Below, piece after piece: positions 24,776 through 36,201 of a DNA stretch of 64,000 bases (position 1 is its first letter; each line of letters opens with the position of its first letter). The notes below the pieces were generated by a model that worked only from the letters and a program-made list of their open reading frames with translations, had not been told where the DNA came from and did no database searches. This DNA comes from Paragyromitra xinjiangensis. Its lineage: Eukaryota; Ascomycota; Pezizomycetes; Pezizales; Discinaceae. The stretch spans positions 1,302,001 to 1,366,000 of the forward strand of contig JBCAMK010000018.1 of the NCBI GenBank assembly GCA_038503065.1, written 5' to 3'. The position numbers and the translations under genes are program-made.

Positions 24776-25960
24776 TGGAGTGCCGCTGTGACGAAGCAAA
24801 TGAACTCCTTATTGATCAAAGAGCCAAACGCAGAATCAGAGCGTCCCCTCATCCTCCTCCCCCTATAGTACTTGAGAAAGATGAGCTCAGCAATCGCATC
24901 ATTCAGAAAGCGATTCTTAAAATCCTAGTAGGATGGTCAGCTTCCTACTCCCATTGCTCTCGAATTCAACATACCGCCATGGTAGATTCAAGGCACATAA
25001 ACCTATCCTTGACTAGCAAATACTCCACCTTGTTTCGGATACTCTCAGGATTTTGCTCATCCAGCTCATAGAGCTGGATGATGCTCACCTTGGCTGCGCT
25101 GACGAGGTGAGAGCGCACGCGGCAATGTTGCTGGCTGATCTATATCTCATGTGAGGATATGCAGTATCCTTCAAGGAAAGGGGTAATTACCTGCCAAATA
25201 TTTTCTGTCGTCAGTTCCAAGCTCTCTAAGGCAAGCAAATCTGACCAGCTGTGGGTAGTAGGCCGTGGGTTGGGAGTGAATACCTGACGAGAACAAGCTG
25301 CCTCCAGAGGAGCCTGACGCTCCATATCCTCGGAAGCCTTCGCCCAAGCAGTACGTATCCACTTGAGCAATGTCTCGGGGGATGGCAGGGGCTCACAAAA
25401 TAGGGTCTTTTGCAGAATATTCTCCTGGGATGCATGGACTAAGGCACGGATAGGCTCTCCCAGCAGATATACGCTTCTGCTGCTCCTTCTATGAAGGTCA
25501 CCTCCGTTACGACTCTCTGCATCCCCCGTGGGAGATACAGACCTTCCACTGCTACGATTCGGAGAATTGGCAGGAGTTGCCGGAGGGCGGCCTGGCCTAG
25601 CTCGCCGAGCTGGTGCCTGCTCAAGGGGTTCGGGAACACGCTGCATCACAGTTAGAAAAGCTCTCAATAGTTTAGGATTCTCAATATCCGAGGATTTGCC
25701 GTATCCTCAGGGCTCCTACCAAGCGAGCTTGCCCTCGATAGCTAGCATTACGAGCCATTTCAGATGCTGCAGCCTGTATCTTCGTCTGTGGTTTTCTGGT
25801 CCGGTTCTGACTTGGGGGGGGAGCTTGCTCATCCTCATAGAAGTCTTCATCCGCTGAATCTTCTTCATCTACTCCCTCCTCGGTCTCCCCCTCAGCTTCC
25901 TCCTCGTTCTCCTCCTCATCCTCCTCCTCTCTTGCGGATGGCTGTCATCCTTCGACGGAG
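24776..25960 (-). pseudogene. DUF6532-like protein gene, 5' part
   Basis: Reading down from about 25960: an acidic stretch (poly-Glu, 'DEEDSADEDFYEDEQ'), 'TRKPQTKIQAAASEMARNASYRGQARL', a short intron, 'RVPEPLEQAPARRARPGRPPATP...', and 'PSPETLLKWIRTAWAKASEDM...SLELTTENIW'. After another intron come 'LYELDEQNPESIRNKVEYLLVKDRF', then 'DFKNRFLNDAIAELIFLKYYRGRRMRGRSDSAFGSLINKEFICFVTAAL', cut at 24776 by element C. That last part resembles the central helix pair of DUF6532 ('F.N.AI.L..TAL..AL..W.TG' across the insertion). The true start codon is not certain because the acidic exon has no clear ATG in frame. This is the minus-strand partner gene of transposon D. Confidence 0.6.
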
Positions 25961-26374
25961 AATGTATGATTTGGAAAGGTGATAGGTGATATTGTATGGA
26001 GGAGATAGAAGAGCGTATGGAGGAGAGAGGGAATCCTGAGGAGGACCTCTGGGGGTGATGCTTATAAGGAGTGCGGTCTGATCTCTAAGACATATTTGAA
26101 TTGACTCTAGCCCTAACATAATACTACTGACGCAGCGCTTCGACCTCCCAAAAAATAAAAAAATAAAAATACACGGATAGCAAATATCAAAGGATGCTCC
26201 ACATCCTCGCGGTAATCTCCATCAAGCGCCCCCTAATCCCAATCCTAATCCTAATACCCGATAATCCTAATCCCAATATCTCTAAACCCCCCTTCCGATC
26301 TTTCGTTTTTCTGTTCAATATTATAAGCATTTGCTGATCTAGTAATAGCCATCAGAAGGGAGTATACCAATCGT

Positions 26375-28000
26375 TCAAGCAGGTCCTGCTGCCTCATAAT
26401 CCTCATCCACTTCCTCCGTATCCTTCCCTTTCCCCTTATCCTTTGCTTTCCCCTTATCCTTCGCCTTCCCCTTATCCTTTGCCTTCCCCTTATCCTTTGC
26501 TTTCCCCTTCTCCTCCACTCCCTTCACTGCAGCCAAGGCTTCGGCAAGCGCTTCAGCCGTAAAATAATCAGGGTCCCCTGACGCAGGTGGCGTATCTGAG
26601 CCATCATACTCCTCCGCAGGCTCCCCCTTAGGGCCCGGACCATCGTATGGGGCCCGATGAAGGACGACCAGCATCCTCGGAGCGGTTAGACCCTGTATCT
26701 GGGCCAGCCAGCCAGCAACATCCTCATCGTCGGCAAGAATAGTAGAGGTTGGGAAAGTCGTAGAAACCTCTCCAGGAACAGCATCCACAAGGGCTCCTAG
26801 CATCCTTTGAGGAGTACGGCCCGCAGGTAATCGCCTCGTGGCTACGCGAAGGCACTCGTTAAGGGTAGGAGCACTAATTACGGCAACCCAAGACTTGATT
26901 AAACCCCAATTGACCTCAGCCGGTGCTTCCCAGGGATAACGAGTCCGAGTCTCCTTGGTGGAAACCCTCCACCAGGCATCCGGGTCACAGAGTGTCACTT
27001 GGACTGCGACTTCTTTGAATTCTGAATCACCCGCACGATAGTAAGCATCCTTCAGTCAAACAAATAGAAGATCATAAACAAAATCTTACCTTCCACATCG
27101 TTCTCTTTCTCGATCATACCAGTATCCTCTAGCTCTAAACGAATCTTGGTATCCGTCTGCTGCACCTGATGCAGGCAATCCCGAAGGAGACTCTGCATCG
27201 CCTGGTCTACCTGCTTCTTATCATCAGCATGCCTTGAACGGTAGGTCACAATAGAATGATGCTCCTCAGCCCATTCTGTTAATGCTTCCCAGGCATTGGC
27301 GCTAGGATTGGCGATGCCTCGGATACCATGCATCCTCAAATAGGATACAACATCACTCCGAAGGACGGTATAATGATGAGGATTATCCTCTCTGAAGCTA
27401 AGGAGTGGTTTGTAGTCGGTGGCCTTCATGAGTTTTTTCTTTGGCGTTTCCTTCTTTGGCGCCTTTCCCTTTATTACCACTTTCTTCGGCGTTTCAGGCT
27501 TCTTCGGGGGTTTTGGGTCCTTCTTCGGAGTCTCCGTATCCTCCTTTGGGGTTTCCGGATCCTCCAATGGTTCCTTAGCTTTGCCTTTACCTTTATCCAG
27601 AGCAGCCATGGGAATAGAAGGAGACTGCATATCCTTGAATGGTATAAGTACCTGGTCCAAAAAGAGGCGCCAAGCTTGAGTTGGGGGGGGAGTCGCGATA
27701 TCAGTCCTCCGAGTGCGAGGAGTAGGAGATGTGGGAGATGAAGGACCTGCGGAGAGGCGGGCAAACTTTCTGAGTTGATAGCCATCGCTGCTAGACGGGC
27801 GTTTTCGTTCTTTCGAGGGAGTCTCTGTATCTTTCGTAGGATTCTGAATAGCACTTGGTTCTGGTTCTGGATTCGATTTACTGGGAGTATTCACCGCCTA
27901 TTTATATTAGCATCAATGTATCAAGATACCCTGCGCCATGGAGTTTGCTCACCGCCCACTTCCCTGCGGAGTCTACTGCCGATTTGAGGATATTGGACAT
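26375..28000 (-). CDS. Lysine-rich accessory protein of element D
   Basis: ATG 28000-27998 ('MSNILKSAVDSAGKWA', exon 28000-27953), then 27897 down to about 27090, then about 27045-26375, separated by short introns. The second splice junction is not resolved exactly. The product (about 500 aa) has a low-complexity N-half rich in Pro, Lys and Glu ('KKDPKPPKKPETPKK') and a central folded part ('LRSDVVSYLRMHGIRGIANPSANAWEALTEWAEEHHSIVTYRSRHADDKKQVDQAMQ'). A second folded part follows ('WWRVSTKETRTRYPWEAPAEVNWGLIKSWVAVI'), then a C-terminal run of 'KGKAKD' repeats before an acidic end. No stop is seen. The highly charged ends suggest nucleic-acid or chromatin binding. Its place between the transposase and the DUF6532-like gene suggests an accessory transposon protein; I do not recognise a family. 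Confidence 0.6.
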
Positions 28001-28158
28001 CTTGAAACAGTAATATCAAGTTGGTTTAGGAAGGATATATAGTATCGTGAGCTTAGGCAAGCTAGGAGAGAAGGTTGCAGAGGATGGAGGAGAGTGAGGA
28101 GGAAGCTGAAGAGGAGGAGAAGCAGGATTTGTTTGCCCTGGCAGCGTTTATGAGGTCA

Positions 28159-30100
28159 CATCAGCAAAAAAAAAATGTCGCCCCGACACTTTCTTGTCTT
28201 CCGGAAGGCCATATTCCGCCCGCTGCGTTTGTGGCCTTCCCTACAACCCAGGCGAGCTGGTCCGAGTGCTTGCCTGTGCGGGCGCAGGTTGCGCAACGCT
28301 CCGGCCTCCTGGCGCTCGGCTGCAGCTCAGCTGTGACCACCCACGCCCGGATGTGGCACTTAGCGAAATCCAGCGGGCTCTGCCCATCAAATTTTGCTAA
28401 GTCCCTGGAAACTCGGGACTTAGCAAAATTCACCTCGCCTCCCCACAGGCACTTAGCGATTTTCAAAAATCTCCAGGTCGCTTAGTCATCGCTTAGTAGT
28501 CGCCGTGCCGTCGCCAAAGCAACGCCTAATAAGACACCAATCTCCACCTCTCCCGTCCTTCCTACTATTGCTTCCCCCTATTCCCTCCCACCCATCCCCT
28601 ATTCACTCCCACCCATCCCCTACCTCGCTGTACCGCTGACATCGTGACATTTAGGTTCGAAGTAACGAGCTCTGCTTGCAAAGAACCTCCCAGGTAACGT
28701 CTTGATTCCGTTTATTTGACTCCCGCTGATATGCCTCCTAGACTCGCTTCGATCCGCTGCTTCAGCTTCCTCTGCTTCCGCCTAAGCGAGCTCTATATGC
28801 TGATCGATTCGCTGCAGCAGCCTCCGCTGCCTGTGCCATATGGTCGATCCGCTGCCTGAGCTTCCGCTGCCTCCTGAAGGTCGTCGATCCGCTGCCTGAG
28901 CTTCCTCCGCCTCCGCCATATGGCCAATTCGCTGCCTGAGCTTCCGCCGCCTCAGCCAATTGATTGATTCGCTGCCTGCGCCATATGGTCGATTCGCTGC
29001 CTGAGCTTCCGCCGCCTCCTGGAGGTCGTCGATCCGCTGCTTGAGCTTCCTCCGCCTCCGCCAATTGGTCAATTCGCTGCAGCAGCCTCCGCTGCCTCCG
29101 CCATATGGTCAATTCGCTGCCTGAGCTTCCGCCGCCTCAGTCAATTGATCGATTCGCTGCCTGCGCCATATGGTCGATCCGCTGCCTGAGCTTCCGCCGC
29201 CTCCTGGAGGTCGTCAATTCGCTGCCTGAGCTTCCTCCGCCTCCGCCATATGGTCGATTCGCTGCCTGAGCTTCCTGAGCTTCTGCCATATGGTCGATTC
29301 GCTGCCTGAGCTTCCGCTGCCTGCGCCACATGGTCAATTCGCTGCAGCAGCCTCCGCTGCCTGCGCCATATGGTCAATTCGCTGCCTGAGCTTCCGCCGC
29401 CTCAGTCAATTGATCGATTCGCTGCTGCAGCCTCTGCAGCCTCCGCCATATGGTCGATCCGCTGCCTGAGCTTCCGCCGCCTCCTGGAGGTCGTCAATTC
29501 GCTGCCTGAGCTTCCTGCGCCTCCGCCATATGGTCGATCCGCTGCCTGAGCTTCCTGAGCTTCTGCCATATGGTCAATTCGCTGCCTGAGCTTCCGCCGC
29601 CTCAGTCAATTGATCGATTCGCTGCAGCAGCCTCCGCTGCCTGCGCCATATGGTCAATTCGCTGCCTGAGCTTCCGCCGCCTCCGCCAGGTCGTCGATTC
29701 GATGCTCAACCCCCCCTACCCATAGAGTACGAAGAACAGATACATGTACATATAGAACTATATATAGATCCATAGAAATAATAGAACGATTGTAAACAAG
29801 CATATGGTGCCAGGCCAGGTGAAAACTCCCAAACTAGACCATAGGGCGACCTGCTGAAAATGTGATTCTGTGGGCGCGCTGCTCTCCCCCCGCTGTCCTC
29901 CAGACGCTCGTCAACCCTCCGTGGTCGTCCAGAGAATAGCCTCCTGGACCTAGGGCGCCCCCATGCCGACCTCTAGTAAGCTGTCGCCCAGACGTGAAGA
30001 GCAAATTTTAGGGCCTGAGGGAGGGCTATATTCCGCCCGGACCGCCTGGGGCGCCTGATGCATTGGGCGGACCGGGCGACAATCCGTTTTTTTGCTGATG
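28159..30100. mobile_element. Element B: 1.9-kb minisatellite-carrying element (reverse orientation), CA duplication
   Basis: The ends are CATCAGCAAAAAAAAAATGTC and CCGTTTTTTTGCTGATG, flanked by CA on both sides. It holds the same components as element B' in the opposite orientation: an end with 'GCTTAGTCATCGCTTAGTAG' and CTAAGTCCC/GGGACTTAG inverted motifs, the 40-bp minisatellite (read on the minus strand), and a G+C-rich end with 'GGGCGGACCGGGCGACAATCCG'. It has no transposase. It lies between the lysine-rich gene and the transposase of element D. Confidence 0.9.
28779..29705 (-). repeat. 40-bp minisatellite array (copy in element B)
   Basis: The same unit as at 21509-22345, on the minus strand, about 23 units. 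CATATG, CAATTG and GACCTCCAGGAGG spacer variants alternate. Minus-strand frames are open over 66-116 codons. Confidence 0.9.
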
Positions 30101-30644
30101 CATATATGAGGTATTGATAGGATCTGTGCACAGGCTAACCCTAACCCACACCGAATCCTCTAAGCGACGCCTACACCTCCTATTTTAGGATTAGCCTACC
30201 CCCATAGTTCAACCTCATATCAACACCCCCTGAACTCCGACGAGCAACAAACGAAAGCCTCCTACCTTTGCAAGCAGCAGAATCCTACTCTAGTGATCAA
30301 TATCACTCCACTTCAGCGAGTTACAGCATCCTACTCCCTTCCAGCATCCTACTCCCTCTCAGCATCCTACTTCTCCTCGGCATTAGCATCCCCGAGGCTG
30401 ATTTCCAGCGATCGCCGCAAATCCTCCACGGGGCAACATTCCATTCCCACGCAAGCTCTAGCCTGCATCCCCCTAATAGTGAGCAAATATCCTACTTTCT
30501 ACCAGCGATTATCAGCATCCTAATTTCTCTTAGCAAATATTAATATCGTACTTCCAGCAAGGGCATTCTACCGTTAAGCGAGCTCCAGCATCCATCCCTT
30601 AGCATCTTGCTCCGCAGTTGATACACGGCATCCTTCAAGTTGAT

Positions 30645-33600
30645 ATGGAGGTTTCAAGATCCCGCTGCCCATTGTGCCGCCGCACCTACAGCTCAGCTCT
30701 GTCGTTGCATACTCACGTGATAGATATCCATCCTAAGCATGCCTCTATCGTATTTGGCCAAGGAGGCTCTCAATCCGAGGAGGATGAACGGGATGGTGCA
30801 GCAGGCTCATGGCGCAAACAGAATCCAGACAGCGATTGGGAAGATATCTGCTCCAACTCGGAAGGAGGCACATCATCGGATGGGAGCACTGCAGGCGGAA
30901 GTGAGAAGGATGACGAGAATCCTTCTGATACGGAGGATAATGACGGGAATACCAACACAGGGCCCATGCAGCTGCCTGGCCCAAGGATAATTCAATTTGC
31001 CGATGCAGCGTGCTCTTTGGGGGATGTGGAGGATCATCGAGAGGTTGTCGAATTCCTCCTCTCAAACCCCTACGCTCCATTTGAGACGGCTTTTGACTTC
31101 AAGCTCGCTAGGTGGATATTAGAGAGTGGGATAGCACAAACCCGCATCAACGAGTATTTCAACGAGGAGCTCTGCACTACTACGCCAGGATTTAGGTCTG
31201 CCCATATGATGTACAGACTCCTCGATAGGATAGATCCTGATTTAGGCCAAGCGCACTGGCAGCGAGGGAGTTGTGAAGTCATGGAGGGGACGAGGAAAAG
31301 AGTGACGTGGTATTACTTCAGGCCAATACTGGCCTGTATCCAATACTTGCTCAAACAGCCGGCATATGCCAAGGATATGGTCTATCGTCCAGTTCGAGAA
31401 TACAACGACAGCGGAGAGAGGATGTATTCTGAGCTGCATACAGCAGACTGGTGGTGGGAAATACAGGTTAGCTATTCCCTCCTACGTATCCATTATTCTG
31501 CTAATTCTCGTGGCTAGGAAAGCTTACCTCACGGAGCCACGGTGATTCCAGTCATCTGCGGCTCGGATGGCACACATCTCACCAATTTCTTAGGTGATAA
31601 GAAGGCTTGGCCAATCTACTTGACGATAGGGAATATCCCTTCCGAAGTTCGAAATAAGCCAACGAATATGGCTATGATTCTCGTGGCGCTCCTCCCAATC
31701 CCTCCAAAGTTTACAAAAGACAATTCAATCAATAGACTCCGCCGAGAAGCCAATAGAGATATACTGCACGAGGTCCTCAGCATCCTTTTCAAGGATATGA
31801 AAGAGGCTGGGATGACTGGAATCCGATTAGCATGTGCGGATGCTCAGTACCGAATGTGCTATCCAATCCTTTGTGCTTGGATGGCTGACCACGCAGAGCA
31901 TTGCCAACTCCACAACCTGCAGCAAAACGCCTGCCCAAAGTGCGAGGTCAAACCAGACCAACTTGGTGAGCAAGCCAGCAGCCCGAAACGAAACGATAAG
32001 GAGTATCAGGAAGTGGCGCAATCCTTCGCCGATACTGGAGATCCTCAGGAGTTGGAGTATCTCGTCGAACGAGGGCTGAAAGTGCCATTCAACGTCTTTT
32101 GGGGGATGCCACACCTCCCTCGCGCTGGGGACCTCCACAAGCCAGACCTCCTACATAACATCTATCTCGGTTTATTGAAGCATCTGATGGAGTGGATAGA
32201 GAGCTTCCTTGAGAAACACAAGAGGCTGCAAGCATTTGACGAAGTACGGATGTCGATACCCCCTTCCCAGGCCTGGCTAGGCCAACTAAAGCCTATCGAG
32301 AGGTTTCCCAGTGGCAGGGCAAGGAGATCGCAATCTCGGCCGTATCCTTCTCGGAGCCTTTGCAGTTGCGCTGCTCCATCCGTCGAAGGATGAGCTATAT
32401 CCTTTCAAGCGAGCTATCGCTTTGCGTGCGGAGTTTTATCGATTTCCACCTTTATGGCACAGACAAAGAGCCATACACCTGAAACCTTGCGATATATGGA
32501 TCACTACCTCGCCGACTTCCACCAGCATAAGGATATCTTCCTAGAATTCAGAGCCTCGAAGAAGGCAAGCGCAAAGGCACGGGCAACAGTCAAGCGCTTG
32601 AAGCTATCGCAGGATGCCCGACCTCCTCTTGCAGGATCAAGAAAAAGACGATTGGAGGATGCAGATAGGCTTGAAAGGAGAGAGCTACTCGTTGAAACGC
32701 AGCAGGAAGAAAGCCACTTCAACTTTCCAAAGATGCACCTCCTAATGCACTTCCATGAGCATGTTGAGCGGTATGGAGGGATCCCCATGTTTTCTACCGA
32801 GGTTGGGGAGACAGCACATCGGCAGCAGATCAAAGAAGGATATAGGGCATCCAATAAAATCGATTCGACGAAGCAAATCCTGCGCTACTATGCACGTCGA
32901 CAAGCATTGGGTATGCGTATATTGAACCTCCGGGCCCTTTCTAGGGATGCTGAAGCTCCCAATTACGAGTATGCTGAGCCTCCCAATTCGCAAGCTGCAC
33001 AATATCCTTAGGCGAGACGATCGGAGATCCAACATATAGGAGAAAGAGCATCCCTCCGGCGATTATGTGGTCGACAAGCGAAGATTTCCCTTCTGCATGA
33101 CATCATCTCCCTAATGAATATTCCGGATCTACCGGAACGAATACTATATTACAGCAGTCAGAATTTGAAGGATGAGCGTCGTCTTGAGGAGGATACAGAG
33201 GCTCTTCTTACATACCCAGCTGAGATGTTCTCTCACCTTCGAGTCCCTGTGCCTATGTTTCAGCGGCCTGAGGAGTTTGAGCTTCATCGTGTGAGATGCA
33301 CAGGGGAGCGAGCGTTTAGGGGTCGAGCTCCACGAAACGATTGGGTGTGGGTCCAGGTAGGAGACGAGAGCCAGTTTGGTGCTCTTCGAGGACGCCTTCC
33401 AGCCAAGGTGCTTTGCCTCTTTAAGATTCGAGATCCTCATACAGAGTACACACATCGGCTAGTCCTTGTGAGGATGCTACGAGCCTTTCCAGGTGGAGGT
33501 AGGATTACGGACATCCATGGGATGGTGAGAGTATCTACTAGGCTGAAGGATGATCGATTCGTTGTGGGGATAAAGAATATCATGGGAATCGCGGATCTCA

Positions 33601-33701
33601 TTCCCGAGCAGCCGGAGCTCCAGGAGAATAATACTAAATGGCTGGTCAACAACCGAATTGACCTTACAACGTTCAATGAGATATATACATTAGAGAATTG
33701 A
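30645..33701 (+). pseudogene. Plavaka-type transposase of element D, frameshifted and with an in-frame stop
   Basis: ATG 30645 begins 'MEVSRSRCPLCRRTYSSALSLHTHV', a C2H2 zinc finger (C-x2-C-x12-H-x5-H spacing). An acidic linker and the transposase core follow. Exon 1 ends at 31466 ('WWWEIQ'), and after a 51-bp intron exon 2 (31518) opens with 'LPHGATVIPVICGSDGTHLTNF'. The Asp-Gly-Thr and 'LTIGNIPSEVRNKP' segments are hallmarks of Plavaka transposases (CACTA-like superfamily in fungi). Conserved text then jumps frame three times: 'KPIERF' (near 32305), 'QWQGKE' (near 32312-32328), 'RNLGRILLGAFAVALL' (to about 32440), 'KSHTPETLRYMDHYL' (from about 32470). A TAG at 33009-33011 interrupts the last long segment, which continues in frame to 33701. 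The copy is therefore inactive as written. Confidence 0.88.
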
Positions 33702-34253
33702 GGATGCTGAGTATCCTCGCAAGACTAGGAACTTGGAAGCATGAGTGGATTAGGAAACTGGGCATCCTCGAGGATTAGGAGCTTGTACATAGTCAGGGAC
33801 TCGGACTCGGAGAACATAGAGTAGACGAAGGATTAGAGAGAGTAGACGAAGGATGAGAGCAGGAGTGAGATGGAAGTAGGCGTAGGATGCTTAACATCCT
33901 ACGTGGCAACACTGCATCATTTGAACGAATAGAGCCAATAAAATCTAAATACTGCGTACTTGGCTGCAATTACTAAGCAAAGCACTTGAAAATTTGCGGG
34001 AAAGAGAAGCATTATCCTCCTAGAGATATAAATAAGTTGTTAGGCGCTCCACGAGCTAACTGCAGCGACGAAGAGCACCCATTTCCTCCAGGAGATAGCT
34101 GGAGTCGAAAGGATTAGGTATATCCTCCAGGAGGAAATCGTAGCGCAACCACTCCTCAAGGAGGTCAGGGAGCACACGGAGGTTGAGGAGAAAATTGCCT
34201 CCCCGGGAGACGTGCCCAAACTCCAGGAGGCGATAATTATTTTTACTGATGGG

Positions 34254-35171
34254 AGCAAAGCAGGACCTTTCTATTTGATGACGAGTTTAACCTGCTTTTG
34301 ACACCTGGCCTGACTTTTATACCTGGTATTACCACCCCCTATGTCTATTTTGGACAACCAGGTACAGCCTTTTCCTGGGATGTGGAAGATTATCACTGTC
34401 ATTCTGCAAATACTTTATTGGATGGGGCTCCGAAAATCTGGCATGTTATTCCTGGTCATTCCATGCATAGATTTGTAGCTCAAGCTAAAGGTATATCTCC
34501 TATTTTAATTTTTAATTTTTGCTAATATAATTTTGAAGCTACTATACCAGAACTCACCTTAACCACCTGCCCCCAAGCTCTTCGTCATGAGGGTTTTGTG
34601 CTTTCTGCTCCTCCTTTAACACTTGAGGATTGGGTGAAATGTGGCTATCCATGTCATCAATTTACTCAGGAAAAAGGAGATATGATGGTACTATTTCCAG
34701 GGGCCTACCACTCAGGTATTAATAGTGGTTGGAATTTAGCAGAGGCTATGAACTTTGCTACCGAGGATTGGATTGAGGAGGGGAGAAAGTACCAACCCTG
34801 TGATTGTGAGAATGCTCCTACTGCATCAGCAAGAACAAAAAATGACCTATTTGAAATTAGGATCATGTTCTTACCTCTGTGACCTATTTGGCTCCTATTT
34901 GGACCTCTGTGGCCTCTGTGGCCTCTGCAGAGGAAAATATCGAAATTTCCTCAGAAACCTCCACAGAGGAATGTTGACCTCTGCAGAGGCCACAGAGGCC
35001 AAATAGGAGCCAAATAGGCCACAGAGGTCAAATAGGCCACAGAGGAATGTCGTTTGTTTTTGCTGATGTGAACCCATTGTTTTAGACTTGGACTTGATTC
35101 AAGACACAGTAGAGGGGAAAAAATTGGGAAAGGGGAAAGCAAAGGCAAAGGGAGGGGCTCAGGGCGAGATT
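34254..35171 (+). pseudogene. JmjN/JmjC (KDM4-like) protein gene, 3' part: JmjC catalytic half, broken by elements E and B'
   Basis: After element D the frame continues 'LFDDEFNLLLTPGLTFIPG' (to 34490). After an intron it runs 34539-34823; element E (34824-35068) interrupts, and the frame resumes at 35071-35171, where element B' begins. 'GITTPYVYFGQPGTAFSWDVED ... GAPKIWHVIPG ... GAYHSGINSGWNLAEAMNFA' is a JmjC domain in KDM4-like order. The first iron-ligand position, His in the usual 'W-H-x-E-D', is Asp here. The Glu and the distal His ('YHSG') are kept. Family knowledge: JmjN/JmjC KDM4 enzymes demethylate histone H3K9/K36 using Fe(II) and 2-oxoglutarate. With Asp at the first ligand, activity is doubtful. 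The Lys/Gly-rich tail is at 35100-35171. Confidence 0.82.
34824..35068. mobile_element. Element E: 245-bp MITE with CATCAG ends, TG duplication
   Basis: It runs from CATCAGCAAGAACAAAAAATG to CGTTTGTTTTTGCTGATG, with TG on both sides. The inside is almost one long imperfect hairpin of 'CCTATTTGGCTCCTATTTGG / CCAAATAGGAGCCAAATAGG' and 'GGCCTCTGCAGAGG' motifs. It sits in the coding sequence of the JmjC gene and, counted with its duplication, its length (247 bp) shifts the frame. Confidence 0.9.
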
Positions 35172-35544
35172 CATCAGCAAAAAAACGGATTGTCGCCCGG
35201 TCCGCCCAATGCATCAGGCACCCCAGGCGGTCGGGGCGGAATATAGCCCTCCCTCAGGCTGTAAATTTTGCCCTTCACGTCTGGGCGACAGCTTACTAGA
35301 GGTCGGCATGGGGGCGCCCTAGGTTCAGGAGGCTATTCTCTGGGCGACCACAGAGGGTTGACAAGCGTCTGGAGGACAGCGGGGGGAGAGCAGTGCGCCC
35401 ACAGAATCACATTTTCAGCAGGTCACCCTGTGGTCTAGTTTGAATGCTTTTGCCCATATTCTTGTTTACAATCGTTCTATTATTTCTATATAGCTCTATA
35501 TGTACATGTATCTGTTCTTCGTATCCTAGGGGTAGGGGGGGGAG

Positions 35545-36201
35545 CGGAGGCAGCGGAGGCTCCTGCAGCGAATCGACCAATTGGCGCAGGCAGCGGAAGC
35601 TGCAGCAGCGAATTGACCATATGGCGCAGGCAGCGGAAGCTGCAGCAGCAAATTGATCAATTGACTGAGGCGGCGGAAGCTCAGGCAGCGAATCGACCAT
35701 ATGGCGGAGGCGGTGGAAGCTCAGGCAGCGAATCGACCATATGGTGCAGGCAGCGGAAGCTGCTGCAGCTGTGGCGGAGGCGGCGGAAGCTCAGGCAGCG
35801 GATCGATCATATGGCGCAGGCAGCGGAGGCTGCTACAGCGAATCGATCAATTGACTGAGGCAGCGGAAGCTCAGGCAGCGAATTGACCATATGGCGGAGG
35901 TGGAGGAAGCTCAGGCAGCGAATTGACGACCTCCAGGAGGCGGCGGAAGCTCAGGCAGCGAATTGACCATGTGGCGCAGGCAGCGGAAGCTGCTGCAGCT
36001 GTGGCGGAGGCGGTGGAAGCTCAGGCAGCGAATCGACCATAGGACGCAGGCAGCGGAGGTGGAGGAAGCTCAGGCAGCAGATTGACGACCTCCAGGAGGT
36101 GGCGAAAGCTCAGTCAGCGGATCAACCATATGGCGGAGGCAGCGGAGGCTGCAGCAGCGAATCGGTCAATTGACTGAGGCAGCGGAAGCTCAGGCAGCGA
36201 A
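35545..36201 (+). repeat. 40-bp minisatellite array (copy in element B')
   Basis: The same 40-bp unit as in A and B, about 16 units before the LTR-like insertion and two more after it (37239-37310). Several modules are duplicated as blocks; for example 'GCAGCGGAAGCTGCTGCAGCTGTGGCGGAGGCGG' appears twice. Confidence 0.88.

Larger units (their letters stand above)
19368..34251. mobile_element. Element D: 14.9-kb Plavaka-type DNA transposon, TIR CATCAGTAAAA, 2-bp GG duplication
   Basis: The ends are CATCAGTAAAATTAATTATTT (left) and AATTATTTTTACTGATG (right), inverted repeats of each other, with GG on both sides as target duplication. It carries a Plavaka-type transposase (+, 30645-33701), a DUF6532-like gene (-, broken by element C) and a lysine-rich gene (-, 26375-28000). 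Both ends hold many short palindromes of the form CTCCNGGAG (19390-20000 and 24600-24760 or 34010-34230), like the sub-terminal transposase-binding repeats of CACTA elements. Elements C (with A inside it) and B are nested in it. Without them the element would be about 9.2 kb. The transposase is decayed. Confidence 0.88.
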
